This document shows, piece by piece, positions 8,344-17,697 of a stretch of DNA of 45,067 bases; within the stretch, counting starts at the first letter, position 1, and each line of letters starts with the position of its first letter. Position numbers and translations under genes: made by a program. Below the pieces are notes generated by a model. It saw only the letters and a list, made by a program, of their open reading frames with translations, made no database searches and had not been told where the DNA came from. The stretch lies in the IMG/VR virus record IMGVR_UViG_3300031507_000011, positions 1 through 45,067 of that record; one strand, written 5' to 3'. The stretch comes from a virus.

Positions 8344-11300
8344 CCGAATTGACGGACGATCAGGTCTTTGGCAAGCAGCAGGAGATGAGCGACGATCAGG
8401 TTTTCGGCGACCGAATGCCTGACGCGCTGCAGACCTCGGTGCCCGAGGCGTTCCTCGATCGCGTCCGCGCGGGACAGGCATTGGCCAAGATCACCATGGG
8501 CGCGCTCAAAGGTGCCAAGGAAGGCGCCAGCCAGGGCACGCCGACCGGGTTTGAAGACGAGACACTGAACCACCTGATCGATCTCGGCGTCTTCCACGAT
8601 CCCACGCGCGGCCGTGGCGGGCCTGTCCAGATGGCGAACGAGGCCATGCTGATGCCTGCAGCGCAGTTGTGGCAGACGATCACCCGCGCGACTGCTGGCG
8701 GAATCCATGGCGCCGGTGGCGCGATGGAAGAACTGATCAATGAGTTCGGCGGCTCGCAGGGTACCGCCAACCGCGCCAAGAACGAGGTGATCAACTTCGG
8801 CAACTGGGCTATGATCGAAGGCGGCATGGGTCGGTTCTCGCGGCCGGCCGTGACACCGCAGGGCGTGGCTGATCAGACCATCGGCGGCCTGCCGAAGCCG
8901 GAGGATTTCAGCAACGGCGCGAAGGTGCTGGATGAGCGACCACAAGGTGGCGTAGCTGCTTTAATAGACAAGAAATTATTGAAAGGCCGCCCCGGTGAAA
9001 CACACGCTGATCTTTTAGAACGGAATGGAGTAAAACTTGATGATTTCAATCTGACGCGCGACGACAACGTTGATCTTTTCCATCTGCCCAGTGGTGAGAT
9101 CGTCAATCGCAACGAGATGGCGCGCCGAGGACTGGCCGAAAGCGGCGAGGATTTGCGCGATTTCGGCCTTCAACCTACCGCCGAGCAGATAGCGACTCCC
9201 TTTGAGGAGAGGCTAACACGCCGAGAGGTCATCGAGCAAAATCTACGTCGCATGTGGCGGGAGGACGGTATCCACCCCGCCGAGGCCGTGCACGACGCGC
9301 AGACCGATGCGTTCCTCAAGAATGAGATCACGGCGAAACAGGTCGAGGTGAAGCCCGATCTGACGAACGACGAAAAGGAATTGCTCGGCACTCCGGCATC
9401 CCTATCGGCCGCCGCCACCAATGCGCCGCTGACCTCGCCGCAAGTGCAGCCATTGAACGCGCCCGGACGCCTGACCGCCGCAGCCCGTAAGACGATGGAT
9501 GACATCACCGGGCTTGGCAAAAATATCCAGTACCTGCTCGACCCGATGGCGACGGGATCGAATACCGCCATGGTCATCGCCAAGGACGCCATGAACAGCG
9601 TTCGCCGCATCCGCTGGGATCACGCCCGCTCTGACGCCGATCTGGTCAATCGGTTCGATGACGAATCCTTGTCCCGCATGTGGAATGCGGCAGATGAAGA
9701 AAGCGTCTCCATGCAGCTTGGCGAGCCGGCTGCGATGCGACAGCACCAGGGGCTGGCCACTTTGACTCCGGAGGAGAGCGCGACAGTCGACGCGCTGCAC
9801 ACCCGCGCGCAGGCAGCGTGGCTTCATGCCGTCGATACCGGGATGGTCGAAGGCGAGGGGCTGCCGTCATACACCCCGCGCATGGTCGCGAATGTAGCGC
9901 TGTCGTCTGATTCGATGGGACCGAAGGCGCTAAATGAACTCGGCCGCAACATCTTCACGCGCACATCGCAAATGCTGCACAGGAGCAATCTGGAGGCGCA
10001 GGAGACCGAGGCCGCCGCGCAATCGCTGGTTCGGTCGCAGATGGCAAAACAAGGAGCGACGCCGGAACAGATCACGGCTGCGCTCGAAAAGGTAAAGCTC
10101 GTCCGCAATATCAGAACCTTGCCGCTCGCGACCGCCCGCCTTGAGGAGGCTTCCGTCTGGAAGGACATGATCAACAAGATTGAGATGGTCGGCAAGTCCG
10201 CCGGCAGTGATACGGTCTCGGTCGGCTCGCGCCCAGACAGCTCATGGTTCACGATCGAAGGAAATCCGGCTTTCTCTCAATGGCGGCCGAAATTCGAATA
10301 CAAAAGCGGCACCGAAAATAACCCTGTCGTGAAGGATTCCAACGGAAACGTAGTGTTCGAACGGGTGCCGATCTATATGCACCCGGATTTCAAGGGGCCG
10401 ATGCGGGCGATCCTCGACGAGAGTGTCGACCGCGGCAAGGTCGTGAGCAGCGCGCAATCGCTCTACGGCGCGCTGATGGCGCTCAAAGGCAAGGCGATGA
10501 CGGTCATCCTCAACTCGCCTCTGATCCACAATCAGGTTGTGTGGGGCAAGGTCGCTGAGGCCGCAGGCGGCAAGGAATGGATGGGTTTTGGTCTCTACTA
10601 TCGCGGCAACAAGATCGTGAACGGGACTGCCGGTCGCGCGCAGGAGATGATTGAACGCGGGCTAAATCCGTTCGGCCCGCGAGCCTCGTTACAGGATATC
10701 ACCGGAGAAGCTGAAGGCGTGAATTTTGAGCCGGGCCGGTCACTGACCGCAAAGGCGGCGGCGTTCGTTCCCGGCCTGTTCGATGCCGGTGCCGAGATTG
10801 CGGTCAAGAAGGCGATCGATAAGGCCGGAGATTTCACCCACAACACGCTGCTGTGGGACCGGGTGCGCGATGTGCATTTCGGGCTGGCGGACCTCCTCAG
10901 CGACAAGATGGTGTCCGGTGGCGTCGATCGGCTGATGGCCGACCGGATCGCGACGCACTTCTCGAATATCATCGTCGGATCGATCCCGAAGGAAGCCATG
11001 TCGGCCGGCGCGCGGGCGACCGCCAATCTGTTGCTGTTCTCCCGATCATTCACCCTGGGCAATCTCTCGACCTTCAAGCAGGCCGCCATGGGTCTGCCCA
11101 AACCGATTCTGGCACAGATCGAGCGCGATTTCGGCATGACGATGCAGCAGGCGCTGGCCGGCACGCCAGAGGCCGCCGCGCAGATATCGGACATTTCGCA
11201 GACCGCAAAATCCATCGCGCGCCGCAAGGCCATCTCCACGATCGCGCTCAGTGCTGGGATGTTCTATGTCGGTAATGCCCTGATCCAGCATGCATTCGAT

Positions 11301-12146
11301 GCGATCGTTCGTGACCAAGGCGTCAACGACATCGTCAAGGGTTACGTGCGACGGTTTAATGATGCCGTTGGAGCGATAAAGGAGGACCCCTTCGAACTTC
11401 GGCATCTGCTCGCTCGGCTCAGTCCAACTTGGGATAATGAGCCGTGGAAGCAGGATCGCGCCTATGTCGGGAATACCTCCGATGGAACCGGCATCTATGC
11501 CCGCAACCCCTCCGGCAAGTTCGGCGAGGAAATGACGGGATACGCGACCAAGCCGATGACGATGCTGCGCGGCAAGCTGAGCCCAATGGCGGGCGGATTG
11601 CTTGACGTTTTGACCAACGACGACGGAATCGGCCGGAAGCTCTACAATGAACACGATAGTACCATCAGGGGCGATATCGATACTGCCATGCGGGTCGGAA
11701 AACATCTGATCATGAAGCATCTGCCGGAGGGCCAGATCACGGCGGCCGGCGATCTCCTGCGCGGCGACGGCAATAAGGTCGTCAATACGCTACGGCTGGT
11801 CGGCCCAGCCCTTGGCTTCACGGCCAGTGTTGGCGCTCCGGGCGGTCCACAGCACGGCGAGCAATTGGCTGCGAAGCAGGACTATGAGGCCCGGTTCAGT
11901 CTGGCGTGGCCGAACATCAAGAAGCAGATCCAGCGCGGGGATGAGGCCGGCGCGAGTGCAGCCATGAAGGACATTGGCGTTCCTGCAATGGCTCAAAGAG
12001 GGTTGATGCGCGCCGCCAAGGATCCGGCCGCGTCGCTGCGTGGTCGGACGTTGCTGGATTTCTATCAATACGCCACGCCCGAGCAGAAATTGCGATTTGA
12101 GGGCAAATCCACGCATCCAGGCATTCCGGACATGTCCCAACCCTAG
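8340..12146 (+). CDS. Large internal virion (ejection) protein
   Basis: 1268 residues if GTG 8340, which overlaps the previous stop, is the start; ATG 8328 is the alternative. The length and place match the T7 gp16-class ejection protein. I see no transglycosylase catalytic motif. Residues about 750-1010 contain hydrophobic stretches (AMTVILNSPLIHNQVVWGKV; ATANLLLFSRSFTLGNL; ISTIALSAGMFYVGNALIQ) that could cross the envelope during ejection. A patch at about 8950-9060 is markedly AT-rich, with three TTA codons and an ATA. It encodes RPGETHADLLERNG...HLPSGEIVNRNEMA and looks like a separately acquired module. The downstream half returns to host-like codons. The gene ends exactly where late repeat copy 2 begins. 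Confidence 0.7.
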   Translation: MTELTDDQVFGKQQEMSDDQVFGDRMPDALQTSVPEAFLDRVRAGQALAKITMGALKGAKEGASQGTPTGFEDETLNHLIDLGVFHDPTRGRGGPVQMANEAMLMPAAQLWQTITRATAGGIHGAGGAMEELINEFGGSQGTANRAKNEVINFGNWAMIEGGMGRFSRPAVTPQGVADQTIGGLPKPEDFSNGAKVLDERPQGGVAALIDKKLLKGRPGETHADLLERNGVKLDDFNLTRDDNVDLFHLPSGEIVNRNEMARRGLAESGEDLRDFGLQPTAEQIATPFEERLTRREVIEQNLRRMWREDGIHPAEAVHDAQTDAFLKNEITAKQVEVKPDLTNDEKELLGTPASLSAAATNAPLTSPQVQPLNAPGRLTAAARKTMDDITGLGKNIQYLLDPMATGSNTAMVIAKDAMNSVRRIRWDHARSDADLVNRFDDESLSRMWNAADEESVSMQLGEPAAMRQHQGLATLTPEESATVDALHTRAQAAWLHAVDTGMVEGEGLPSYTPRMVANVALSSDSMGPKALNELGRNIFTRTSQMLHRSNLEAQETEAAAQSLVRSQMAKQGATPEQITAALEKVKLVRNIRTLPLATARLEEASVWKDMINKIEMVGKSAGSDTVSVGSRPDSSWFTIEGNPAFSQWRPKFEYKSGTENNPVVKDSNGNVVFERVPIYMHPDFKGPMRAILDESVDRGKVVSSAQSLYGALMALKGKAMTVILNSPLIHNQVVWGKVAEAAGGKEWMGFGLYYRGNKIVNGTAGRAQEMIERGLNPFGPRASLQDITGEAEGVNFEPGRSLTAKAAAFVPGLFDAGAEIAVKKAIDKAGDFTHNTLLWDRVRDVHFGLADLLSDKMVSGGVDRLMADRIATHFSNIIVGSIPKEAMSAGARATANLLLFSRSFTLGNLSTFKQAAMGLPKPILAQIERDFGMTMQQALAGTPEAAAQISDISQTAKSIARRKAISTIALSAGMFYVGNALIQHAFDAIVRDQGVNDIVKGYVRRFNDAVGAIKEDPFELRHLLARLSPTWDNEPWKQDRAYVGNTSDGTGIYARNPSGKFGEEMTGYATKPMTMLRGKLSPMAGGLLDVLTNDDGIGRKLYNEHDSTIRGDIDTAMRVGKHLIMKHLPEGQITAAGDLLRGDGNKVVNTLRLVGPALGFTASVGAPGGPQHGEQLAAKQDYEARFSLAWPNIKKQIQRGDEAGASAAMKDIGVPAMAQRGLMRAAKDPAASLRGRTLLDFYQYATPEQKLRFEGKSTHPGIPDMSQP

Positions 12147-12160
12147 CGGTGCGTTGCTGG
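12146..12160 (+). promoter_or_regulatory. Late-region repeat element, copy 2
   Basis: GCGGTGCGTTGCTGG; its first G is the last base of the TAG stop of the large internal protein. It lies 42 bases before ATG 12188. The leader between them (ending TCCTCCCGGC) has no purine-rich ribosome site. Confidence 0.6.
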
Positions 12161-12187
12161 AACTGGCCCTTTCGCCATCCTCCCGGC

Positions 12188-13693
12188 ATGAAAACCAGCC
12201 ATCGCTTCCTCGCCGGTTTTGGCCTCGCTGCGGCCGCCGTAGCCATCATGGGGCAGGTCGGCCTCACCACCATGCCGCCGAATACCGTCTTTGGGCGGAT
12301 CGGAGTCGGTGCGTTCGGACCCGGCGGGGCGGTGCCGCTGGCAACCCTGGCGGCCAACCTCGGCATCGGGGTCACCGCTCACTCGGTCCCAATCGGCAAG
12401 GGCTCGACCACCGCCGGATTCAATGCTGCGGCCACGGGCACGTCAGGCGCGGTCCTGATCGATCAGGGCGCTGGCAGCGATCCGGCGTTCCAGCCGATGA
12501 CCGGCTCCTGCTCGCTGGCGGCGAATGGCGCGATCTCGTGTTCAGGCGTCGGCAGCGGCGTCACCTCGGTTACCGCGAACTACACCGTCCTGCCGGGGGA
12601 TTGCCTGAAGACCGTCGCGGCCGGCGGCAATACCCAGTTCACCATCACGGTCAATTCGGCGGCGACCTATGGCGCCTGCCAGCTCGACATCTCCAACGTC
12701 GATACGTTCCCGAGCGGACGCGGCAAGGTCCTTGCCGTCTCTGGCCTGACGACGAATCCGGGTGTGCTCTATCCGGGCATGACCATGACGCTGCTGAACG
12801 TCAATGGCGCGTGGTTCCAGAAGCCAGGAATCAGCATATCGACGGCTCCGGTCGGTACCAAGCTCTATGTCGACGGCGTCAATGGCGATGACAGTCTCAA
12901 TGATTGTCTCGCGACTGCGCAGGCCTGCAAGACGCTTAACCATGTCGTGATGGGCGTCATCTTCAACAATCTGGAGGTGGCAACGGCTGGCTCCGGAACG
13001 GGAACGAATGCCAGCTTCGATGTCCGTTTGATCAACGACGCGGGCTGTGCACCGCTGACCGGCGTCAATTGCATTCACGGACTGCATATGTCCGGTCCTC
13101 CCCGCCGCTCGGAAGGCCACAACTCGATCATGATCGAGTGCGATGGCGGCTCGGCCACGAACTGCACGATCGCCGACAACAGCGGCAATCAGGCGATCGG
13201 ATTGTACTGCGCCTGCTTCCTCGAATTACAGAATGTCACGGTCGCGGGCGGATCTTCCGGCAACAATGCTCTTCAAGCCGAGAAGGGCATGATGCGCTTG
13301 GAGGGTGGCGTCGTCATTGGCAATGCCGGATCGGTCGCGCAGCTCTCTGCGGTCAATGGCGGCACCATCATCCTTGAAGGTGCAAGCACGACGCACGTCT
13401 CGTCGGGCGGCAATTTCTTCGCGCAGGTGTCGAGCGGCGGCAACATCCAGTTAGATCAGGCCACCATCGTCTGGGATCAGGACACGGCCTATTCGCAAAC
13501 CCTGAACGCCAACAACGGCCTGATCAGCGCCACCACCACGACATGGACGACGGGCGGTCACAGCATCACAGCGACCAACAATATCGCATGTTCGCCCGGC
13601 GGCTTCATCGTCACCGGCGGCACCGTCGCCACCGTTCCCGGCACCAACACACCATCAGGATGCGCAAGCAGCGCAAATGGCCAATATGATTAG
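12188..13693 (+). CDS. Tail fibre/spike with beta-helix-like region and signal-peptide-like N-terminus
   Basis: 501 residues from ATG 12188, the start set by its 42-base distance from the repeat element. It opens MKTSHRFLAGFGLAAAAVAIMGQ, which reads as a Sec signal peptide. PPNTVFGRIGVGAFGPGGAVPLATL follows, a motif shared with the second fibre at 14210. A further shared block (YTVLPGDC...VNGAW...YVDGVNGDDSLNDCLATAQACKTL) precedes short Gly/Ser/Asn-rich repeats (ALQAEKGMMRLEGGVVIGNAG, AQVSSGGNIQLDQATIV) typical of right-handed parallel beta-helices. Receptor binding or glycan degradation is inferred. The end is touched by an inserted endonuclease gene. Confidence 0.7.
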   Translation: MKTSHRFLAGFGLAAAAVAIMGQVGLTTMPPNTVFGRIGVGAFGPGGAVPLATLAANLGIGVTAHSVPIGKGSTTAGFNAAATGTSGAVLIDQGAGSDPAFQPMTGSCSLAANGAISCSGVGSGVTSVTANYTVLPGDCLKTVAAGGNTQFTITVNSAATYGACQLDISNVDTFPSGRGKVLAVSGLTTNPGVLYPGMTMTLLNVNGAWFQKPGISISTAPVGTKLYVDGVNGDDSLNDCLATAQACKTLNHVVMGVIFNNLEVATAGSGTGTNASFDVRLINDAGCAPLTGVNCIHGLHMSGPPRRSEGHNSIMIECDGGSATNCTIADNSGNQAIGLYCACFLELQNVTVAGGSSGNNALQAEKGMMRLEGGVVIGNAGSVAQLSAVNGGTIILEGASTTHVSSGGNFFAQVSSGGNIQLDQATIVWDQDTAYSQTLNANNGLISATTTTWTTGGHSITATNNIACSPGGFIVTGGTVATVPGTNTPSGCASSANGQYD

Positions 13694-13700
13694 GTGCGAG

Positions 13701-14213
13701 ATGCTCACGCAAGAACGCTTCAAAGAAGTTCTTCACTATGACCCTTCAACCGGTCGATTTATTTGGCTCGTATCACGGGGATGCAGAAAAATTAGCACGA
13801 TAGCTGGCAGCCTTGGAGGTCCTCGCAACAAGCGAGTGATGTCAATTAAGATCGACGGGAAAAAATATCGGACGAGTCGACTTGCGTGGTTCTGGATGAC
13901 TGGCAAGTGGCCGCACAATGAAGTCGACCACAAGAATGTCGATCGTTTAGACGATCGATGGGATAATCTTCGCGAGGCAACAGGGGCGCAGAATTGCGCA
14001 AACCGGCGGCGGTTTGCAAGCAAAACAGTCGGATCGAAAGGTGTCTTTTATCGGAAAGACAAGCCGGGGAAACCGCTTCGCAGATGGCGCGCAATCATTA
14101 CGGCTGAGGGCCGGCGCGTCAATCTTGGATGTTTCGAAACGCATGATGAGGCGGCGCGAGCCTATGCAGTAGCCGCGTCTGAACTTCACCAAGAATTTGC
14201 GAGGCTCGCATGA
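13701..14213 (+). CDS. HNH homing endonuclease with AP2 domain
   Basis: 170 residues from ATG 13701 (MLTQERFKEVLHYDPSTGRFIW), preferred to ATG 13677 because it is the standard family start and avoids overlapping the fibre stop. The HNH core is VDHKNVDRLDDRWDNLREATGAQNCANRR. It is followed by an AP2-type DNA-binding domain (GVFYRKD...WRAIITAEGRRVNLGCFETHDEAARAYAVAASEL). Its base composition is visibly lower in GC than the flanking fibre genes. It is a free-standing mobile gene lying between two paralogous fibres, and its stop overlaps the next ATG by four bases, so it does not interrupt the operon. Confidence 0.9.
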   Translation: MLTQERFKEVLHYDPSTGRFIWLVSRGCRKISTIAGSLGGPRNKRVMSIKIDGKKYRTSRLAWFWMTGKWPHNEVDHKNVDRLDDRWDNLREATGAQNCANRRRFASKTVGSKGVFYRKDKPGKPLRRWRAIITAEGRRVNLGCFETHDEAARAYAVAASELHQEFARLA

Positions 14214-16042
14214 CCAAGCTCTTTCGGCTGGTTGCGTGCGTCTACGCGCTCAGCACGTCCCTAGCCTTCGGCCAAGCTGGAATACAGTTCTTCCCGCAGA
14301 CGCTCAGCCCGAACACCGTGGTCGGCAGGCTCTCATCCGGGCAAGGCCCGACCGAAGAGATTCCGTTGGCCTCGCTGTTGACGGCGTTGTTTCCGGTTGG
14401 CTCGGCGGCCTATCCATTCAACGCGGCTTCGGTGCTGTTTCAAGGCTCCGTCAGCGGTGCTGTGACGGTGCAGGCGCAGGCCGCCGCCGGAACATGGACG
14501 CTGAAGTGGCCGACCAGCCAGGGCACCACGAACCAATGCCTGAAGACCACGGCATCGGGTGCGATCGCCACCACGTCGTGGGCAAACTGCGCCTTTCTCG
14601 ATGCCAACAATACATGGTCCGGGACCCAGACTTTCAATGGCAACCTGACCATTCCGAGCGTCGTCAACGTCACCGGAACGTTCCAGAAGAACGGCGTCAC
14701 AGAGACGTTTCCGGCGTCCGGCGTCATCGTCGGCACCAGCGACACCCAAACCCTGACCAACAAGTCGATCGACGCCGGAGAGCTTACCGGCACGATCGCG
14801 CAGGCGCGGCTTTCTGCCGGCATCAACTCCAATCATCTATTGGCCAAGACGGCGAATTACACGATCTTGACGTCGGACTGCGGCAATACGATCTCCGGAA
14901 CTGGCGGCCCGTGGACCTTGACGCTCCCAGCCGTCTCCGGATTCGATGGCGCCTGTGTCGTCCAAGCCTGCAACAAAGACCCGAACGACAATACGCACAG
15001 CTCCATCCTTCTTTCTGGATGGCCGGCCCCGTCTTTCGATCACCTCTACATGCAGCAATGCCAAGAGGTGTCGATCGTCAATGGCGCATGGATCGTCACG
15101 AAGTGGCCCGGCAAGTTCGTGCCCGGATTTATCGTTACCTGCTATGTCGACACTGGAGGCAGCGACAACAACGATTGTCTCGTCGGCAATGGCAGCACGC
15201 ACGCTGTCGCTACGCCGCAGCATTGCTTCACCCACTTCCAGACGGAGTTCTTGCTCGCTACCGGGCAGCCGACTTGTCAGTTGACGGGAGGCCAGACGTT
15301 CACTGGCGGAATAAGCTGCTCCGCTGGGCAACAGACGACCGTCTACTTTGTGCTCGGAAGCGGCAGCAACGCGATCATCCGCAACACCGCTGGCAACATC
15401 GTGGTACAGGAAAACGATTTCTGCGGCTACATCATTTTCGACAGGATCACTTTCGATTGCACCTCGGCGCTGACCCATCCCTGTTATGGGCTCTACAACC
15501 ACCAGCAAAACGGCTTCGATCTCTCGACCGCAGGTCACACCAACGGCAACGCATTCATCGGAGCCGATGTTTCAGATATCGGCATCTGGTGCGACACGAT
15601 GTGCAAGGGCAACACGGCTGCCCTGCTGACGTTCACCGGAACGTTTTCATATCTGGTCTCGATGGAACAAGGCAGTATCTTCAACATCAGCAACGGGGTT
15701 ACGACGGCGGCAAATCTGACAACGACGGCTCTCTTTCTTGCTGACCGAGGAAGCCAGATAAATTTTGCAGGTACCTTGACGCTCGGGGCCACCTTGACCG
15801 CTGGCGACGTCTTCACGCTGCGGACCCTGTCGCTGAGTTGCATCTCGTCACTGACCAATGCCGGCACCGGCGTTCCCGGCCGCAAGTTCTCGGTACTGGA
15901 CAACTCGGTGCTGAAGAACTCTACCGCGACAACTATTCCAGGAACGTCGGCCGGCATTGTTACGGCTACCGGTTACGCCGCTGGATTTGCGCCGGATGGT
16001 GCAGCGGGAAATACCGGCGTCAACGGAGCAGGATGCACATGA
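14210..16042 (+). CDS. Second tail fibre/spike paralogue
   Basis: 610 residues. The N-terminus MTKLFRLVACVYALSTSLAFGQAG has Sec signal-peptide features with a possible cleavage after AFG. The next segment (SPNTVVGRLSSGQGPTEEIPLASL) matches the motif of the first fibre. NCAFLDANNTWSGTQTFNGNL and TDTQTLTNKSIDAGELTG-like wording (here SDTQTLTNKSID) are common tail-fibre shaft repeats. The Cys-containing block YTILTSDCGNTISG...VNGAW...CYVDTGGSDNNDCL is shared with the first fibre. The C-terminal part is a beta-rich, Asn/Thr/Gly-rich region. The protein has an unusual number of Cys for a fibre. Host-range role inferred. Confidence 0.7.
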   Translation: MTKLFRLVACVYALSTSLAFGQAGIQFFPQTLSPNTVVGRLSSGQGPTEEIPLASLLTALFPVGSAAYPFNAASVLFQGSVSGAVTVQAQAAAGTWTLKWPTSQGTTNQCLKTTASGAIATTSWANCAFLDANNTWSGTQTFNGNLTIPSVVNVTGTFQKNGVTETFPASGVIVGTSDTQTLTNKSIDAGELTGTIAQARLSAGINSNHLLAKTANYTILTSDCGNTISGTGGPWTLTLPAVSGFDGACVVQACNKDPNDNTHSSILLSGWPAPSFDHLYMQQCQEVSIVNGAWIVTKWPGKFVPGFIVTCYVDTGGSDNNDCLVGNGSTHAVATPQHCFTHFQTEFLLATGQPTCQLTGGQTFTGGISCSAGQQTTVYFVLGSGSNAIIRNTAGNIVVQENDFCGYIIFDRITFDCTSALTHPCYGLYNHQQNGFDLSTAGHTNGNAFIGADVSDIGIWCDTMCKGNTAALLTFTGTFSYLVSMEQGSIFNISNGVTTAANLTTTALFLADRGSQINFAGTLTLGATLTAGDVFTLRTLSLSCISSLTNAGTGVPGRKFSVLDNSVLKNSTATTIPGTSAGIVTATGYAAGFAPDGAAGNTGVNGAGCT

Positions 16043-16608
16043 CCGTCGACCTTACGAAATTGACCGCCGCGAACCTCGCCCGCTGGCAGAAATGCCAGAT
16101 CCATCCCGAATGGCTGCGCATCCTCGACACGGTCGCGCACCGGCTGGTGAACGCCAAGGCGCGGTATCAGATCGTGGAGACGGCCACCAAGATTCCGTGG
16201 GCCGTGATCGCTGTCATCCATCAGCGCGAGTCCTCGCAGAGCTGGGCGGCATCACTGGCGCAGGGCGACCCTTGGAACAAGGAATCCATCCATGTTCCGG
16301 CCCATCGCGGCCCGTTCGCCTCATGGGAGGCGGCCGCGATTGACGCGCTGGTAATTTGCCCGCCCCACGCGGCTCACTGGACCGATTGGTCGATCGGCGG
16401 GGCACTGACCCTGCTGGAACAATACAACGGGCTGGGCTACGCCCGCATGGGCCGCCCATCGCCATATATCTGGTCGGCGACCGATCAGTACTTGGTCGGC
16501 AAATACGTGTCCGATGGCCATTTTGATCCGGATGCCGTCGACCACCAGACTGGCTGCGCCGCGCTGCTCAAGCGAATGATCCTGCTCGATTCCTCGATCG
16601 CGGAGTAA
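16039..16608 (+). CDS. Endolysin (lysozyme-like)
   Basis: 189 residues from ATG 16039, overlapping the fibre stop by four bases. The core is TKIPWAVIAVIHQRESSQSWAASLAQGDPWNKESIHVPAHRGPFASWEAAAIDAL, in which the Glu of HQRES is the likely general acid and LAQGDPW the substrate loop. YNGLGYARMGRPSPYIWSATDQYLVGKYVSDGHFDP is the typical C-terminal half of this phage endolysin family. There is no signal peptide, so export would depend on a holin, in keeping with the membrane-protein genes just downstream. Confidence 0.85.
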   Translation: MTVDLTKLTAANLARWQKCQIHPEWLRILDTVAHRLVNAKARYQIVETATKIPWAVIAVIHQRESSQSWAASLAQGDPWNKESIHVPAHRGPFASWEAAAIDALVICPPHAAHWTDWSIGGALTLLEQYNGLGYARMGRPSPYIWSATDQYLVGKYVSDGHFDPDAVDHQTGCAALLKRMILLDSSIAE

Positions 16609-16612
16609 CACT

Positions 16613-16723
16613 ATGGTTCGCTTCTGGTTTGCTACTGTTCTCTGCATCGGGATCTTCGTCATCTGCGCGTATGGCCTTTATGCGGCCTCTCACCTCAATT
16701 CGCTTTCCTCGCTCTGGAGATAG
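16613..16723 (+). CDS. Small membrane protein of the lysis cassette
   Basis: 36 residues, MVRFWFATVLCIGIFVICAYGLYAASHLNSLSSLWR, with one clear membrane segment (residues 5-25). It starts 4 bases after the endolysin stop and ends 2 bases before the next gene. It may be a pinholin, an antiholin or a regulator. No family recognised. Confidence 0.6.
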   Translation: MVRFWFATVLCIGIFVICAYGLYAASHLNSLSSLWR

Positions 16724-16725
16724 AA

Positions 16726-17085
16726 ATGAACTCCTCTCTAAAGGATGTCACCCTCCTGCAATGGGTCGGCGTCATCATCCTGTTCAACACGACACTGCTC
16801 GGCGGCGCATCTCAGTTGGGCGACCTTTCCCTGAGTGCCGCCGCAGTGAAGGCAGTACTTGCAATTGCCACGCTGGGTAACGGTTTCTTGGGCGGTCTTG
16901 TCATGATGTTCGGCGGACCAGGAACGCAGATCCGCAACGTTGTGGCCATGGGAGCCAGGGTTCAGGCCAATGCCGACGCTACCCAGCCACTCGCGCAAGC
17001 TGCGGTCGATCCCGCACAGCCGAATGTCGGAGCCGTGACGCCAGATCTTCGCCCGGCACTGCAGACCATCGCGAAGGGAGTCTGA
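16726..17085 (+). CDS. Holin-like protein
   Basis: 119 residues with two membrane segments (LLQWVGVIILFNTTLLGGA, and AVKAVLAIATLGNGFLGGLVMMFGG) joined by a short loop and followed by a hydrophilic Gln/Ala/Pro-rich tail. The size, topology and position directly after the endolysin gene fit a two-segment holin. Assignment rests on topology and context, not on a family motif. Confidence 0.55.
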   Translation: MNSSLKDVTLLQWVGVIILFNTTLLGGASQLGDLSLSAAAVKAVLAIATLGNGFLGGLVMMFGGPGTQIRNVVAMGARVQANADATQPLAQAAVDPAQPNVGAVTPDLRPALQTIAKGV

Positions 17086-17086
17086 C

Positions 17087-17587
17087 ATGAGGTTCCTTGC
17101 TCTCCTGCTCAAAGCCGCTTTCGTGGTGTCCTTCTTTTGTGTCGCTGCTCAGGCGCAGACGAAGCTGAAATTGCCGATCGATCCGCTCGGCCTGAATAGC
17201 CGAGCCCCGACCGGCGGCGGCCCGCTGGAGGACATCATCGGCGCGCTCGATGCCAAGCTCCTACCCGACCTCCAATATGCCCTGAAGCTCGCCACGGCCT
17301 CCAACAGCAAGGTCACGGCGCCCTGCTACCAAGCATGGATCGACATCATCAATGTGCGCCAGAAGGCCGTGCAGGACTCCACCGGGCAGGATATGGCGAT
17401 GCCGGACCCGGCCGTGATCACCAAGTTCGAGAAGCTGGTCGAGCTGCGCAACTCGCTGCAACCTGATTCCGATTTCATGATCAAGTGCTCGCCGGTCGCC
17501 AGTATGGTCAGGAAGGACATTGTTGGCTTCATCGGCATCGTGATCTCGGGCGGAGCTGGCCTTGCCACGATGGTGCCGGGCCTGTGA
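17087..17587 (+). CDS. Exported or membrane-anchored lysis-cassette protein
   Basis: 166 residues. MRFLALLLKAAFVVSFFCVAAQAQ is a signal peptide with a likely cleavage at AQA-Q. The middle is hydrophilic and helical, with two Cys that could pair (APCYQAW and MIKCSP). The C-terminus ends in a hydrophobic segment (DIVGFIGIVISGGAGLATMVPGL). A periplasmic protein anchored at its C-terminus in a lysis cassette suggests a spanin-like role, but it does not look like Rz/Rz1, and this is inference. Confidence 0.6.
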   Translation: MRFLALLLKAAFVVSFFCVAAQAQTKLKLPIDPLGLNSRAPTGGGPLEDIIGALDAKLLPDLQYALKLATASNSKVTAPCYQAWIDIINVRQKAVQDSTGQDMAMPDPAVITKFEKLVELRNSLQPDSDFMIKCSPVASMVRKDIVGFIGIVISGGAGLATMVPGL

Positions 17588-17697
17588 CATGGCTCGGCTG
17601 GCTCGGGGTCTTCAGGGATATCGTCGTGATTGCCGGAACGATCGCTGGCGTCTACCGCGTCTGCCAGATCGAGAAGAACACAAGGAAGCATGACTGA
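17584..17697 (+). CDS. Small membrane protein
   Basis: 37 residues from GTG 17584, overlapping the previous stop (GTGA). VTWLGWLGVFRDIVVIAGTIAGVYRVCQIEKNTRKHD has one membrane segment and a basic cytoplasmic tail. The stop overlaps the next ATG by one base (TGATG), which supports translation coupling. Function unknown. Confidence 0.5.
   Translation: MTWLGWLGVFRDIVVIAGTIAGVYRVCQIEKNTRKHD

Noticed and set aside
14197-15744. 515-codon ORF overlapping the second fibre in another frame
   Set aside because: Arg/Asp/Gln-rich shadow; the alternative frame has a signal peptide, repeats and fibre motifs.
12188-16608. Diversity-generating retroelement (as in BPP-1)
   Set aside because: The late gene order is BPP-1-like, but no reverse transcriptase or repeated template/variable sequence was seen.
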